From: Micrasema longulum
Taxonomy: Eukaryota; Arthropoda; Insecta; Trichoptera; Brachycentridae
Direction of reading: 5' to 3'
Assembly: GCA_022494885.1 (NCBI GenBank)
Contig: JAGVSM010003489.1
Span: 19,366 to 83,365, forward strand
DNA length: 64,000 nucleotides
The position numbers and the translations under genes are program-made. Below the pieces are notes generated by a model. It worked only from the letters and a program-made list of their open reading frames with translations. It had not been told where the DNA came from and did no database searches. Of the stretch, positions 63,570-64,000 are shown piece by piece (position 1 is the first letter of the stretch; every line of letters starts with the position of its first letter).

Positions 63570-64000
63570 GGGCCCCGATTACAATGGAAAGATAACAGAG
63601 TTATCTTCGACTGTCTATAAAGTAAAACCGATATTTGTATACGAAAATGAGTATACTAGCATGAACATTTAAAGTGTCTTCGTCGGTAACCTATAATATA
63701 ACGTAGTTAAAAAATGATATGTTGGTGTTATCGGGTGCAGTAAGGTCGATTCTATGTTCTGCTTAAAACAACCAGGCCGCTTTCATACAAAAAACTGTAA
63801 TAATCACCTTCTGGAAATAGTGTCGATCACAAAAACGGCTTTTCTCAATTCGCAGAAAATACCCACAGCCCTAGAAAAATCTTACGGTACTTTAAAACTC
63901 ATATAAACTGGTCAAAAACTAAAGTATTCATTGTTTATCATTTGTCAAAGTCAAAAACATTCCAACATTCCAATTTTTCACTTAAAGTATAGCTTATATA
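63570..64000. mobile_element. TIR element, family 'GGGCCCCGATT' copy 5, cut by the window end
   Basis: Begins GGGCCCCGATTACAATGGAA and follows copy 2 (5374-6020) through GAAAAATCTTACGGTACTTT and AAACTGGTCAAA to the window edge. Confidence 0.82.

Overview
The window looks like nuclear DNA from an insect, most likely a moth or butterfly. It is AT-rich, its genes are split by GT-AG introns of up to 16 kb, and much of the rest consists of repeat types common in Lepidoptera: RTE-like and jockey/CR1-like LINE tails, tRNA-derived SINEs, mariner-like transposases, a Penelope-like fragment and many small terminal-inverted-repeat (TIR) elements. The species cannot be named from the sequence. No prokaryotic operon, CRISPR array, virus or free-standing functional tRNA/rRNA gene was seen.

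Three host genes are supported, all on the + strand. (1) 2927-28489: a nine-exon gene for a 480-residue acetyl-CoA hydrolase / 4-hydroxybutyrate CoA-transferase-like enzyme with a probable mitochondrial presequence. Its first intron is 16.1 kb and its last intron appears to be a GC-AG intron. (2) 45852-53151: four coding exons for a 583-residue GH20 hexosaminidase-D-like enzyme with an N-terminal membrane anchor. (3) 58605-58755: the first coding exon of a short-chain dehydrogenase (retinol dehydrogenase 11/13-like). It breaks inside the nucleotide-binding motif, and the rest of the gene must lie beyond 64000. The three enzymes have no obvious shared pathway.

Layout: 1-2700 repeats and plain AT-rich DNA; 2700-3119 promoter, 5'UTR and exon 1 of gene 1; 3120-19253 its first intron, packed with transposon remnants including a mariner copy split by a MITE and a solo LTR inside a MITE; 19254-28489 exons 2-9 with smaller repeat-bearing introns, a second solo LTR and a mariner relic; 28490-45830 a 17-kb intergenic stretch made largely of nested elements; 45852-53151 the GH20 gene; 53200-58300 more nested elements and a truncated mariner; 58605 to the end, exon 1 and the start of a large intron of the SDR gene holding a Penelope-like relic, LINE tails, a TTAA-flanked element containing a foldback MITE, and SINEs.

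No new multi-gene system was found. The most informative material is the transposon layer. Several insertions can be placed in order from target-site duplications, and one has both filled and empty sites inside the window. Coordinates of repeats are by eye and can be off by several bases. Exon borders were checked by reading frame and splice signals.
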